A stretch of DNA of 64,000 nucleotides from JBAYGJ01 sp041649335 (lineage in GTDB: Bacteria > Patescibacteriota > Patescibacteriia > UBA10025 > JAHIVO01), in the NCBI GenBank assembly GCA_041649335.1, contig JBAZNF010000001.1:26283-90282 (forward strand), written 5' to 3'. The notes beneath the pieces were generated by a model. It saw only the letters and a program-made list of their open reading frames with translations. It made no database searches and was not told the DNA's origin. Position numbers and translations under genes: made by a program. Shown piece by piece: positions 44,428-52,756 of this stretch. Position 1 is the first letter of the stretch. The number at the start of each line of letters is the position of its first letter.

Positions 44428-44873
44428 TGTGGGTATCGGTTAACCAGGTCGTCCCGGTCGGCGTTCGTGTCCAGACTGTCAAGCGCGTGCTGGCAGCGGC
44501 TGCCCGAGTCATGCCTCGGTATGCGTATTCTGAAATTTCTGTCGCTTTCGTCACTGACGCAGTCAGTCGTCGCCTCAACCGCCAGTACCGTCGGATTGAC
44601 CATCCGACCGACGTCCTGTCTTTTTCCGAGCGTGATAGCCGTATACGGATGAGCCGGCAGCCGGGGTATCTCGGTGAAATAATCATCGCTATGCCCCATA
44701 CTGCGCGGCAGGCCAGACGCCTTGGGCACACGTTGCGTCATGAAATCACCATATTATTAATCCATGGTTTTTTGCACTTGGTCGGATACGACCATTCGCG
44801 GCGCGCCGACGCACAGCGGATGATCAGGCTGGAACAGCGCATCTTCCGGCAGATTCAGAGTCCTGAACACTAA
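44427..44873 (+). CDS. ybeY: Endoribonuclease YbeY (16S rRNA maturation)
   Basis: 148 residues. Zinc-dependent RNase for 3' end processing of 16S rRNA and ribosome quality control. The HGFLHLVGYDH motif (H-x3-H-x5-H) binds the metal, and the conserved Arg lies in LNRQYRRIDHPTDVLSF. The ATG overlaps the preceding stop (TGATG). dgkA follows after 17 bases, a typical ybeY-dgkA-pair in many bacteria. Confidence 0.93.
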   Translation: MWVSVNQVVPVGVRVQTVKRVLAAAARVMPRYAYSEISVAFVTDAVSRRLNRQYRRIDHPTDVLSFSERDSRIRMSRQPGYLGEIIIAMPHTARQARRLGHTLRHEITILLIHGFLHLVGYDHSRRADAQRMIRLEQRIFRQIQSPEH

Positions 44874-44890
44874 TACTGGTCAAGATATTT

Positions 44891-45259
44891 ATGCCACTTA
44901 TTGATTTTGCCAAGCTGGTAAAGAGTTTCCGGTATGCTGGCCGGGGATTTTGGTATACCATAAAAAATGAACAGAATATCCGATTGCATCTGCTGATCAG
45001 CCTGGTGGTCATTATCCTTATGGTATATTTCGAAGTTGCGCTCTGGCAGGTCGTCACACTGCTCATGGTCATGATGTTTGTCCTGGTTCTGGAGTTGATT
45101 AATACCATTTTTGAAAAAGTGTCAGATATCCTCAGGCCGCGGATACATATGTATGTGGAGGTTATAAAGGATGTCATGGCCGCCGCGGTGCTGGTGGCGT
45201 CAATCGGGGCGGTTGTGATTGGTATTCTTATTTTTATCCCGTATTTTGTTTCTGGTTAG
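44891..45259 (+). CDS. dgkA: Diacylglycerol / undecaprenol kinase DgkA
   Basis: 122 residues with three transmembrane helices. Motifs: SFRYAGRGFWYTIKNEQNIR at the N-terminal amphipathic helix, and LVLELINTIFEKVSDI with the catalytic-site Glu residues. In Gram-positive-like envelopes this family phosphorylates undecaprenol to recycle the lipid carrier, which would serve the LCP and polyprenol-sugar enzymes of this window. Confidence 0.9.
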   Translation: MPLIDFAKLVKSFRYAGRGFWYTIKNEQNIRLHLLISLVVIILMVYFEVALWQVVTLLMVMMFVLVLELINTIFEKVSDILRPRIHMYVEVIKDVMAAAVLVASIGAVVIGILIFIPYFVSG

Positions 45260-45311
45260 AGCGCTAAGATAAGCCAAATAATTCTTTTATTACCAGTCCA
45301 AGCCGCCTATT

Positions 45312-45340
45312 TTGCAAATTACCATTAAATACTTTATAAT
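45312..45340 (+). promoter_or_regulatory. Promoter of ftsA-ftsZ
   Basis: TTGCAA (45312-45317), 17-base spacer, TATAAT (45335-45340). Confidence 0.65.
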
Positions 45341-45419
45341 AGGAGTAATATAAGGCGTGTTTGTTCGGAGCTACCAGGACGATAAACACGGCACCAAGCG
45401 TAAGTTCGAAAATAACATT

Positions 45420-46673
45420 ATGGCAAAAGAAGAAATCATTACCGGTCTTGATATCGGCTCAACTACTATTCGGATAGTGGTTGGTCAACTGAATCCGCAT
45501 GATAATAAAATTCATGTTTTAGGTGCCGCTGAACATCCGGCAGAGGGAGTCAGTAAAGGTACGATTACTAGCATTGAAGATGCCGTTTCTTCGATTTCGG
45601 CCACGTTAGAGAAGGTGGAGCGCATGACGGGCATTCCGGTCGAGCATGTATATGTAGGCATCAATGGGAGCCACATCACCGCCCAGGAAAGCCATGGGGT
45701 GATAGCGGTTTCGAAATCAGACGGAGAAATCCGCGAGGAGGACATTGAACGCGTTATTGAAGCCGCGCAGGCAGTGGCGACCCCTCCGAATTATGAAATT
45801 CTGCATGTGATACCGCGCAGCTTTACTGTTGACAACCAGAAAGGCATCAAGGATCCGGTCGGCATGACTGGCATCAGACTAGAGGTTGATGCTCAGATTA
45901 TCCAGGGGTTGTCATCGCAGGTAAAAAATATCACCAAATGCATTTATCGGACCGGTATTGACATCAATGACCTCGTGCTTGGCGTTTTGGCATCAGCAGA
46001 GTCCGTCTTAACGAAAAAACAGCGCGACCTGGGCGTTGCCCTTTTGAATATCGGCGGGTCGACAACTAGCCTGTTGGTGTTTGAAGAGGGGGATGTTCTG
46101 CATACGGCGATCCTGCCGGTCGGTTCGAGCCATATCACAAACGATATCGCCATCGGGTTACGGACGTCCATTGATTTGGCTGAGAAGATAAAAATAGAAT
46201 ACGGATCGGCGCTGCCCGAAGAGATCAACAAGCGCGAAGAGATTAATCTGGCAGAAATTGATACACGTGAAGAAGGCGTCGTGTCACGGAGGCATGTGGC
46301 AGAGATCATCGAAGCACGAAGTGAGGAGATTTTTAAAATGGCTGACAAGGAATTACAGAAGATCGATCGAGCCGGTTTGCTTCCAGCAGGCGTCGTCATT
46401 ACCGGCGGTGGCGCAAAACTCGAAGGGCTGATCGATGTGGCCAAGCGAGAATTCAAGTTGCCTGCTTCACTCGGCTTCCCGCTTGATTTGGCGTCGACAG
46501 CCGTGGACAAGGTCAATGACGTGAATTACTCAACCGCTGTCGGGCTGCTGTACTGGGGCGCTGGTTTGTCGGAAAAGTCAGGCGCCGGCCGGTCATTCAA
46601 AATGCCGAATTTTTCTTCCGCAAAAGAGGTTACCTCAAAAATGAAGCAATGGTTTAAATCGCTGATACCATAA
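45420..46673 (+). CDS. ftsA: Cell division protein FtsA
   Basis: 417 residues from ATG 45420 (MAKEEIITGLDIG); an in-frame GTG at 45357 would add 21 residues and cannot be excluded. Actin-like protein that ties FtsZ to the membrane. Phosphate 1 motif TGLDIGSTTIRIVV, phosphate 2 VALLNIGGSTTSLLVF and adenosine motif GVVITGGGAKLEGL are clear. The 1C domain (AEHPAEGVSKGTITSIEDAV) is present. The C-terminal amphipathic helix is MKQWFKSLI. ftsZ follows after 19 bases. Confidence 0.95.
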   Translation: MAKEEIITGLDIGSTTIRIVVGQLNPHDNKIHVLGAAEHPAEGVSKGTITSIEDAVSSISATLEKVERMTGIPVEHVYVGINGSHITAQESHGVIAVSKSDGEIREEDIERVIEAAQAVATPPNYEILHVIPRSFTVDNQKGIKDPVGMTGIRLEVDAQIIQGLSSQVKNITKCIYRTGIDINDLVLGVLASAESVLTKKQRDLGVALLNIGGSTTSLLVFEEGDVLHTAILPVGSSHITNDIAIGLRTSIDLAEKIKIEYGSALPEEINKREEINLAEIDTREEGVVSRRHVAEIIEARSEEIFKMADKELQKIDRAGLLPAGVVITGGGAKLEGLIDVAKREFKLPASLGFPLDLASTAVDKVNDVNYSTAVGLLYWGAGLSEKSGAGRSFKMPNFSSAKEVTSKMKQWFKSLIP

Positions 46674-46692
46674 AAGACGGAGGGACTATTTA

Positions 46693-47895
46693 ATGAAAAA
46701 TTACAATTCAAATCGGAATACTATGGAAATAAAACCTGACATTGAGACATTTGCGAAGATAAAAGTCGTCGGGGTCGGCGGGTCTGGCGGGGCAGCTATA
46801 GACCGCATGATAAGTACGAAAATCCGCGGGGTTGAATTCATCGCGATCAATACTGACGCCCAGGCGCTGCACCATTCCAAGGCGCCACATAAGCTTCATA
46901 TCGGCAAGACGACGACGAGGGGGCTGGGCGCTGGCATGGACGCAGAAATAGGGCGTAAGGCTGCTGAGGAGAACCAGGATGAGATTCATGACCTCCTGAA
47001 AGGCTCTGACATGATTTTTATCACCTGTGGCATGGGCGGAGGCACTGGTACCGGCGCTTCCCCGCTGATTGCCGATATCGCAAAAGATGTCGGGGCGTTG
47101 ACCGTCGCTGTCGTCACCAAGCCTTTTTCTTTCGAGGGAGCCCAGCGCAAGAGTATTGCAGATTCCGGTTTAGCCGAGTTAACGGAAAAAGTAGATACGA
47201 TCATTACCATACCCAATGACCGCATTTTACAGATTATTGATAAAAAAACGTCTTTATTGGATGCATTCCAGACGGTGGATGAGATATTGCGCCAGGGCGT
47301 GCAGGGCATATCGGATCTCATCACTGTTCCCGGCCTGATCAATGTGGATTTTGCCGATGTGCGTTCGATTATGGAAAGTGCCGGATCCGCGCTGATGGGC
47401 ATCGGCCAGGGGTCAGGGGAGAACCGGGCTATTGATGCGGCAAAAGCGGCTGTTGACAGTCCGCTGCTTGAATTGTCCATTGAAGGGGCAAAGGGCATTC
47501 TCTTTACGGTAACCGGCGGTCCTGATCTCGGTATGTACGAAGTCAATGAAGCTGCACGGATTATTACGTCGTCCGCGGATCCAAACGCCCGAGTCATTTT
47601 TGGAGCCGTCATTGATGACAGCATGAAGGAACAGATGAAAATTACCGTCATCGCCACTGGATTCGGGGGCAAGCAAAAGTCCCTGAAAAAGATAAAGCCG
47701 ATGGGATTCGGAGGTATGGTGGAGCGTGAGGAGCCGAAAACATTTTTTTCCGCCAGTAAAATAAAATCAACGCCGCCAGAACCTAAACCAAGCTATACGC
47801 CGCCCCCGGCTACCCCGGCACCGAAGAAGGAGCCGGTCAAGTCAGATGAGGAAGACCTGGAAATCCCGGCCTTCATCCGCAAGAAGATGATGTAG
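46693..47895 (+). CDS. ftsZ: Cell division GTPase FtsZ
   Basis: 400 residues from ATG 46693, which has GGAGGGA 7 to 13 bases upstream. Tubulin-like GTPase that forms the division ring. The GTP loop is GMGGGTGTGASPLIADIAK near residue 115, the N-terminal glycine loop VVGVGGSGG near 27, and NTDAQALHHSKAP follows. A disordered Pro-rich linker (about 340-385) leads to the C-terminal peptide DLEIPAFIRKKM that binds FtsA. Confidence 0.97.
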   Translation: MKNYNSNRNTMEIKPDIETFAKIKVVGVGGSGGAAIDRMISTKIRGVEFIAINTDAQALHHSKAPHKLHIGKTTTRGLGAGMDAEIGRKAAEENQDEIHDLLKGSDMIFITCGMGGGTGTGASPLIADIAKDVGALTVAVVTKPFSFEGAQRKSIADSGLAELTEKVDTIITIPNDRILQIIDKKTSLLDAFQTVDEILRQGVQGISDLITVPGLINVDFADVRSIMESAGSALMGIGQGSGENRAIDAAKAAVDSPLLELSIEGAKGILFTVTGGPDLGMYEVNEAARIITSSADPNARVIFGAVIDDSMKEQMKITVIATGFGGKQKSLKKIKPMGFGGMVEREEPKTFFSASKIKSTPPEPKPSYTPPPATPAPKKEPVKSDEEDLEIPAFIRKKMM

Positions 47896-48043
47896 GCGGC
47901 GGATCGTATTTACCCTGAGAAATTGCCAGTTAATAACCAAAATCGTCAGCTGTGGCCTGCTTTGTGCTGCTAATTGTTTGCTGTCGGCAGATTCCGATAC
48001 CATTTGTCCGGCAGTCCCGGTAGCAGTGGAAAATTTTTATCAG

Positions 48044-48052
48044 TTATCCACA
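48044..48052 (+). promoter_or_regulatory. Perfect DnaA box upstream of the nrd operon
   Basis: TTATCCACA, 30 bases upstream of the nrdR -35 element. DnaA regulates nrdAB through such boxes in E. coli. A single 9-mer could be chance. Confidence 0.45.
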
Positions 48053-48082
48053 GTGAATTTGATTTTTTGCTAATGTATGTTA

Positions 48083-48111
48083 TTGACCGTTACTATATAT
48101 AGTAGTATAAT
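48083..48111 (+). promoter_or_regulatory. Promoter of the nrdR-nrdJ-B12 operon with an NrdR box in the spacer
   Basis: TTGACC (48083-48088), 17-base spacer, TATAAT (48106-48111). The spacer holds ACTATATATAGT (48092-48103), a perfect palindrome matching the NrdR box. A weaker copy, CTAGATGTTG (48126-48135), lies 33 bases further, near the three-turn spacing typical of paired NrdR boxes. Confidence 0.8.
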
Positions 48112-48140
48112 GATTAGTAGACGTACTAGATGTTGATATT

Positions 48141-48617
48141 ATGAAATGCCCGGCTTGCCATCATACGGACACGAAGGTCAGTGATTCCCGCTTAGTTTAT
48201 GACGGGATGGCCATCCGCCGCCGCCGCCAGTGCTTGAAATGCAATTTTCGGTTTTCCACATATGAAGAGGTCGAAATACTCAATGTAACTGTTATTAAAC
48301 GGGACGGCCGGCGTGAACCGTACTCAAAGGACAAGCTGGAGTCGGGGCTGAAAAAATCATTTGAAAAAAGGCCGATCACCCAGGACGAGTTTAAGCGGCT
48401 GGTGAGCCTAGTCGAGCGTGACATCCAGATGCTCGGCCATGAAGAGATAAAAACCAGCCAGATTGGCGAGATCGTGATGAAGCACCTGAAAAAAAGAGAC
48501 GAGGTCGCTTACATCCGTTTTGCATCGGTCTATCGGTCATTCAGGGATGCCAAAACATTCCAACATGAGCTCCGCAAGCTGCTGACGCCCCGGAGCATGA
48601 AAAAAAATAAACATTAA
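48141..48617 (+). CDS. nrdR: Transcriptional repressor NrdR
   Basis: 158 residues. Repressor of ribonucleotide reductase genes that senses ATP/dATP. N-terminal zinc ribbon with MKCPACHH and QCLKCNFRFSTYE, basic DNA-contact strip IRRRRQC, and an ATP-cone domain from about residue 49 (VTVIKRDGRREPYSKDKLES). It is the first gene of the operon and lies behind an NrdR box, so it should repress itself as well as the genes that follow. nrdJ starts 13 bases after its stop. Confidence 0.96.
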   Translation: MKCPACHHTDTKVSDSRLVYDGMAIRRRRQCLKCNFRFSTYEEVEILNVTVIKRDGRREPYSKDKLESGLKKSFEKRPITQDEFKRLVSLVERDIQMLGHEEIKTSQIGEIVMKHLKKRDEVAYIRFASVYRSFRDAKTFQHELRKLLTPRSMKKNKH

Positions 48618-48630
48618 GGTACTTATACGT

Positions 48631-50928
48631 ATGGTAAAGATCACCAAAATCCGTAAACGATCGGGAGTTGTCGTGGATTTCGACCTGTCAAAGATCTCCA
48701 ATGCAATTTATAAGGCATCGGTATCGGTCCAGAAGGACGATCAGAAATTAGCCGAGAAGCTGGGGAAAAAAGTAGCCGGCATCCTCGAGAAAAAATATGA
48801 CAGTACTACTATTCCGACTGTGGAACAGATCCAGGACATTGTCGAGGAGGTCCTGATTAAGGAGAAGCAGATTCAGCTGGCCAAAGCCTATATCCTGTAC
48901 CGTAAAGAGCACCAGAAAATTCGTGCCGCGAAGGGGATGTATCTGGGCTTGGCGGAACTGGATACGAATCTGACTGTCAACGCATTGCGGGTCTTGTCAA
49001 AGCGGTACTTGCGGAAGAATCCGAACGGCAAAGTGATCGAGACGCCGCCGCAAATGTTCCGTCGCGTGGCGGCCAATATTGCGCAGGCAGATACCCGGTA
49101 CGATACACTGTTGACCCAGAAGGTGGATGTGGAAAAAACTGAAGAGGAATTTTACCAGGTGCTGTCCCGTTTAGAATTTGTCCCTAATTCTCCCACACTG
49201 ATGAATGCCGGCAAGGAATTGCAGCAGCTGGCCGCCTGTTTTGTGTTGCCGGTCGGGGATTCGATGGAGGAAATTTTTGACGCGGTCAAATGGACCGCCC
49301 TGGTGCATAAGACCGGGGGCGGGACCGGTTTTTCGTTTAGCCGTCTCCGTCCGAAAAATGACCGGGTCATGTCTACTAAAGGAGTGGCTTCTGGCCCCGT
49401 GTCCTTTATGACCGTATTTGACGCCGCCACGGAAACCATCAAGCAGGGCGGGACGCGGCGCGGCGCAAATATGGGCATCTTGCGCGTTGATCATCCGGAT
49501 ATTTTGGAATTTATTACCGCCAAAGAGAATAATGACCGGCTGAATAATTTCAATATTTCCGTCGCGGTGACGGAAGAATTCATGAAAGCGGTGGAACAGA
49601 ACACTGATTATGACCTGATCAATCCCAAGGACAAAACGAGCATTGACCGCCTGAATGCGCGGAAAGTTTTTGACCTGATCGTAACGTTGGCCTGGAAAAA
49701 CGGTGATCCGGGCATCGTGTTTATTGACCGCATCAACCGGGACAACCCGACCCCGCATGTCGCCGAGATGGAAGCGACGAACCCGTGCGGCGAACAGCCG
49801 TTATTACCGTTTGAAGCATGCAATCTCGGATCACTAAATCTGTCGAGAATGGTTAAGGGGGATTTTTTCCTCGGCGAAGAGGTTACCCTTGATTGGGACA
49901 AGCTGAGACAGACGATACGGACATCCATCCATTTCCTTGATAACGTCATTGATATGAGCCATTATCCGTTGCCGCAGATTACCGATATGGTCCATAACAA
50001 CCGTAAGATCGGTTTGGGCCTGATGGGATGGGCGGACCTGCTGATCATGCTCGGCATCCCGTATGATAGCCAGGAGGCTGTGGATTTGGGTGAGAAAGTG
50101 ATGGGATTCATTGCGGCAGAATCAAAGATAATGTCGCAGGACCTGGCCCGTGACCGTGGGCAGTTCCCTAACTTTGAAGGCAGTGTTTATGACAAGCCAG
50201 GCGCCCCGAAGATGCGCAATGCCACCACCAATACGATTGCCCCAACCGGAACTATCAGCATCATCGCCGGATGCTCATCCGGCATCGAGCCGTTATTTGC
50301 CATATCATATGTCCGTAATGTCATGGATGATAATGAACTGATAGAGGTGAATCCGTTATTCGAATTGATCGCCAGACGAGAGGGTTTTTACAGCGAAGAA
50401 CTGATGAAGAAGATCGCCGAACATGGCGGCGTACAGGGCATGGATGAGGTGCCGGCCAAATGGCAGAGACTGTTTGTGGTTTCGCATGACATCATCCCGG
50501 AGTGGCACCTGAAGATGCAGGCCGTGTACCAGAAACATACCGACAATGCCGTGTCCAAGACCGTTAATTTCCCCAATGACGCAAAGGTTGAGGATGTCGA
50601 GGAAGTGTATATGCTTGCTTACCGCCAGGGGTGTAAAGGGGTGACGATTTACCGTGACCGTTCGCGGGACGTACAGGTGCTCAATATCGGTTCCGTTAAG
50701 CATAAGGAGCTGAAGAAATCATTCAGCTATAATTATGACGATTTACGAAGCGGGGCATCGGTACCGACAGTCAAGACGGCGAGCGAACCGGAAAAAGTGC
50801 CGGTTGCCAGCGCTGTCCAGCGCAGCCACATTATTGAAGTGTGCCCGGAATGCAAGACGAACATGGAAATCAAGGAAGGGTGTTCGGTCTGCCCGAAATG
50901 TGGATTTTCGGCATGCAGTCTTGGATAA
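48631..50928 (+). CDS. nrdJ: B12-dependent (class II) ribonucleoside-diphosphate reductase
   Basis: 765 residues. It makes dNTP precursors with a radical generated from adenosylcobalamin, without oxygen or a second subunit. An N-terminal ATP-cone (VKITKIRKRSGVVVDFDLSK) gives dATP inhibition. Active-site Cys is about residue 386 in ATNPCGEQPLLPFEACN; the radical-barrel loop APTGTISIIAGCSSGIEP and the C-terminal redox or zinc motif CPECKTNMEIKEGCSVCPKC mark the class II family. The long gap-free match to NrdJ and absence of an NrdB gene support class II. The adenosyltransferase gene follows. Confidence 0.93.
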   Translation: MVKITKIRKRSGVVVDFDLSKISNAIYKASVSVQKDDQKLAEKLGKKVAGILEKKYDSTTIPTVEQIQDIVEEVLIKEKQIQLAKAYILYRKEHQKIRAAKGMYLGLAELDTNLTVNALRVLSKRYLRKNPNGKVIETPPQMFRRVAANIAQADTRYDTLLTQKVDVEKTEEEFYQVLSRLEFVPNSPTLMNAGKELQQLAACFVLPVGDSMEEIFDAVKWTALVHKTGGGTGFSFSRLRPKNDRVMSTKGVASGPVSFMTVFDAATETIKQGGTRRGANMGILRVDHPDILEFITAKENNDRLNNFNISVAVTEEFMKAVEQNTDYDLINPKDKTSIDRLNARKVFDLIVTLAWKNGDPGIVFIDRINRDNPTPHVAEMEATNPCGEQPLLPFEACNLGSLNLSRMVKGDFFLGEEVTLDWDKLRQTIRTSIHFLDNVIDMSHYPLPQITDMVHNNRKIGLGLMGWADLLIMLGIPYDSQEAVDLGEKVMGFIAAESKIMSQDLARDRGQFPNFEGSVYDKPGAPKMRNATTNTIAPTGTISIIAGCSSGIEPLFAISYVRNVMDDNELIEVNPLFELIARREGFYSEELMKKIAEHGGVQGMDEVPAKWQRLFVVSHDIIPEWHLKMQAVYQKHTDNAVSKTVNFPNDAKVEDVEEVYMLAYRQGCKGVTIYRDRSRDVQVLNIGSVKHKELKKSFSYNYDDLRSGASVPTVKTASEPEKVPVASAVQRSHIIEVCPECKTNMEIKEGCSVCPKCGFSACSLG

Positions 50929-51016
50929 TATTTCCAGCAAATATCCGCGACGCGGTATGGCCGGTGGACTCACCGCATGGCAGCAGAGGGACTATTTGGG
51001 GACGATTGATTTGACT

Positions 51017-51562
51017 ATGAAGTTTAAAAAAATAGACAGCGGTTTGGTACATATATATACCGGGGACGGCAAGGGCAAAACCACAGCAGCCCTTGGACTG
51101 GCGTTGCGGGCGATCAGCTATAAAAAACATGTGCTGATGGTCCAGTTCATAAAGGGTCCCTGGCGTTCTGGTGAGCTCGATATCGTAAAAAAATTATCCC
51201 CATACCTGCAGATCGTAGCGCTGGGTGAAGGGTTCGTAAAAATACTGGGCGACCGGAAGCCATTCCAGGCGCATCAGCGGGCGGCCCGGAATGCACTCCG
51301 TCAGGCAGCGCTGGCAATACGGTCCGGCCAGTTCGGCATGGTGATACTGGATGAAGTTAATGTGGCCATACGGGAAAAACTGGTCACTGCCGCATCAGTA
51401 GCCCGTCTCGTGAGGGCCAAGCCGTCGGCCGTCGAACTGGTTTTGACAGGACGGCATGCACCAGCTACACTAATACAATTGGCTGATTATGTGTCGGAAA
51501 TCAAGATGATCAAGCATCCCTTCACTCGGGGCATTCTAGCCCGGCCATCAATCGATTATTAA
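51017..51562 (+). CDS. Cob(I)alamin adenosyltransferase (CobA/BtuR type)
   Basis: 181 residues from ATG 51017; a longer frame overlapping nrdJ (from 50735) is a shadow. P-loop HIYTGDGKGKTTAALGLALR near residue 12 uses ATP to adenosylate the cobalt of corrinoids. Also VQFIKGPWRSGE, VILDEVNVAIREKL and ELVLTGRHAP, as in CobA/BtuR. The product, adenosylcobalamin, is the cofactor of NrdJ directly upstream (88-base gap). No corrin ring synthesis gene is in the window, so it most likely activates scavenged B12. Confidence 0.92.
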   Translation: MKFKKIDSGLVHIYTGDGKGKTTAALGLALRAISYKKHVLMVQFIKGPWRSGELDIVKKLSPYLQIVALGEGFVKILGDRKPFQAHQRAARNALRQAALAIRSGQFGMVILDEVNVAIREKLVTAASVARLVRAKPSAVELVLTGRHAPATLIQLADYVSEIKMIKHPFTRGILARPSIDY

Positions 51563-51581
51563 TTATTTACCATATAACCGT

Positions 51582-52091
51582 ATGGACAAAAACGATACCA
51601 AGATCCATTGGTGGTTTATCAGCGCCACGTTAAGCGTGGCAGTGGTACTGGTTACCGCCTTGGCCATTTCTAGTTACAATACTGACGTCGTTATAGCCGA
51701 CCAGACGACCCATATGCAGAAAGTGCAGGTGGCAGTGGGTCCCCAGGTTCCGTCCGGAAAGGTTGCCGGGGTAGAGGTGGTCCGGGCCAAAGTCATCATC
51801 CAGCGCAGCATCACCGGGAATACCGTCAGCGTTGACATGAACCTGGAAGCCGGTTCGACAGTATTTGATGCGCTTCAGGATGCTGTCGTTGCCTATGGTC
51901 TCCCGTTAGACACGAAAGATTATGGCGATCTCGGCGTGTTGGTGAACAGCATCGGTGATCTGGTCGGAGGCCAAGATGGCAAGTACTGGTCATATTATGT
52001 GAATGGCGAGCCGGCGACCATAGCTGTCAATCAGCAGGTGGTTCAACCGGGCGATACGATAGAGTTCAAGTTTGCCGAGAGCCTGTTCTAA
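51582..52091 (+). CDS. Membrane-anchored DUF4430 (transcobalamin-like) protein, putative corrinoid binder
   Basis: 169 residues. One N-terminal transmembrane helix (WWFISATLSVAVVLVTALAI, about 10-30) then an outside region. The C-terminal half (about 75-168) fits DUF4430: STVFDALQDAVVAYGLPLD, GGQDGKYWSYYVNGEPA and VQPGDTIEFKF. This family is related to the C-terminal domain of transcobalamin and intrinsic factor. With the adenosyltransferase 19 bases upstream and a transport-like gene 18 bases downstream, capture of B12 at the cell surface is a natural reading. Family assignment is good; corrinoid binding is inference. Confidence 0.75.
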   Translation: MDKNDTKIHWWFISATLSVAVVLVTALAISSYNTDVVIADQTTHMQKVQVAVGPQVPSGKVAGVEVVRAKVIIQRSITGNTVSVDMNLEAGSTVFDALQDAVVAYGLPLDTKDYGDLGVLVNSIGDLVGGQDGKYWSYYVNGEPATIAVNQQVVQPGDTIEFKFAESLF

Positions 52092-52109
52092 TAGGTAATA
52101 TTTCATTCT

Positions 52110-52655
52110 ATGAAAATACAGAATGCGCGGTTATTGTTTATTTTTATTTCGGTCATTACTGGACTGAGCGTGGCCATGCGGTTCCTGCCCCATTCGTATA
52201 ATTTTGTCCCTGTCGGCGCCCTGGCTCTTTTTTCCGGAACCTATATCCGGTCGAAGTGGGGGGTTCTCATGCCAGTAGCGGCCATGGCCGTAACGGATGT
52301 GTTCATCGGCTGGCATAACATAGTGTTGTTTACGTGGGGAAGTTACGCCGTAATAGGGATGATCGGCTGGTGGGTACGCCAAAAGCCGAACGTACTGAAA
52401 ATTGCCGCCGGGACCGTGTCCGGCTCAGTAATTTTTTATCTGCTGACGAATTTCGCCGTATGGGCCTGGACGCCATTGTACCAGAAAACATGGGCTGGTC
52501 TGATCCAAAGTTATGTGATGGCTGTCCCGTTCTACCGCAATACTTTTTTCGGCGACCTGTTCTATGTCGCGGTATTTTTCGGCGTTTACCAGGCGGCTGT
52601 TTACCTGGTTGCTAAGCGCGCGGAATCCAGGAAGCCGTTTGCGCATATAAGCTAG
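52110..52655 (+). CDS. DUF6580-like small membrane transport protein, putative B12 carrier
   Basis: 181 residues with five or six transmembrane helices. The pattern YNFVPVGALALFSGTYIRSK, AAMAVTDVFIGWHNIVL, FYLLTNFAVWAWTPL and VPFYRNTFFGDLFYVAVF fits the DUF6580 family, whose size and helix layout resemble the S components of ECF transporters. The energising ATPases are not nearby. Its position at the end of the NrdJ/adenosyltransferase/DUF4430 operon suggests it moves a corrinoid or its precursor. The strong terminator at 52674-52704 follows. Confidence 0.7.
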   Translation: MKIQNARLLFIFISVITGLSVAMRFLPHSYNFVPVGALALFSGTYIRSKWGVLMPVAAMAVTDVFIGWHNIVLFTWGSYAVIGMIGWWVRQKPNVLKIAAGTVSGSVIFYLLTNFAVWAWTPLYQKTWAGLIQSYVMAVPFYRNTFFGDLFYVAVFFGVYQAAVYLVAKRAESRKPFAHIS

Positions 52656-52673
52656 CCAAACGAGTAATATAAA

Positions 52674-52704
52674 AAATACCGGTTTCAATAACGGTATTTT
52701 TTTT
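52674..52704 (+). terminator. Terminator of the nrdR-nrdJ-B12 operon
   Basis: AAATACCG (52674-52681) pairs with CGGTATTT (52692-52699) and runs into TTTTT. Confidence 0.85.
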
Positions 52705-52756
52705 ACCCTTTATTTATTGTGCCATTGGGGTATACTGGAGATAGTAGGAAAATCTT

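Noticed and set aside
52110..52655. Calling the membrane protein a BtuM or CbrT B12 transporter
   Set aside because: Sequence motifs fit DUF6580 rather than either family; only context supports B12 as substrate.
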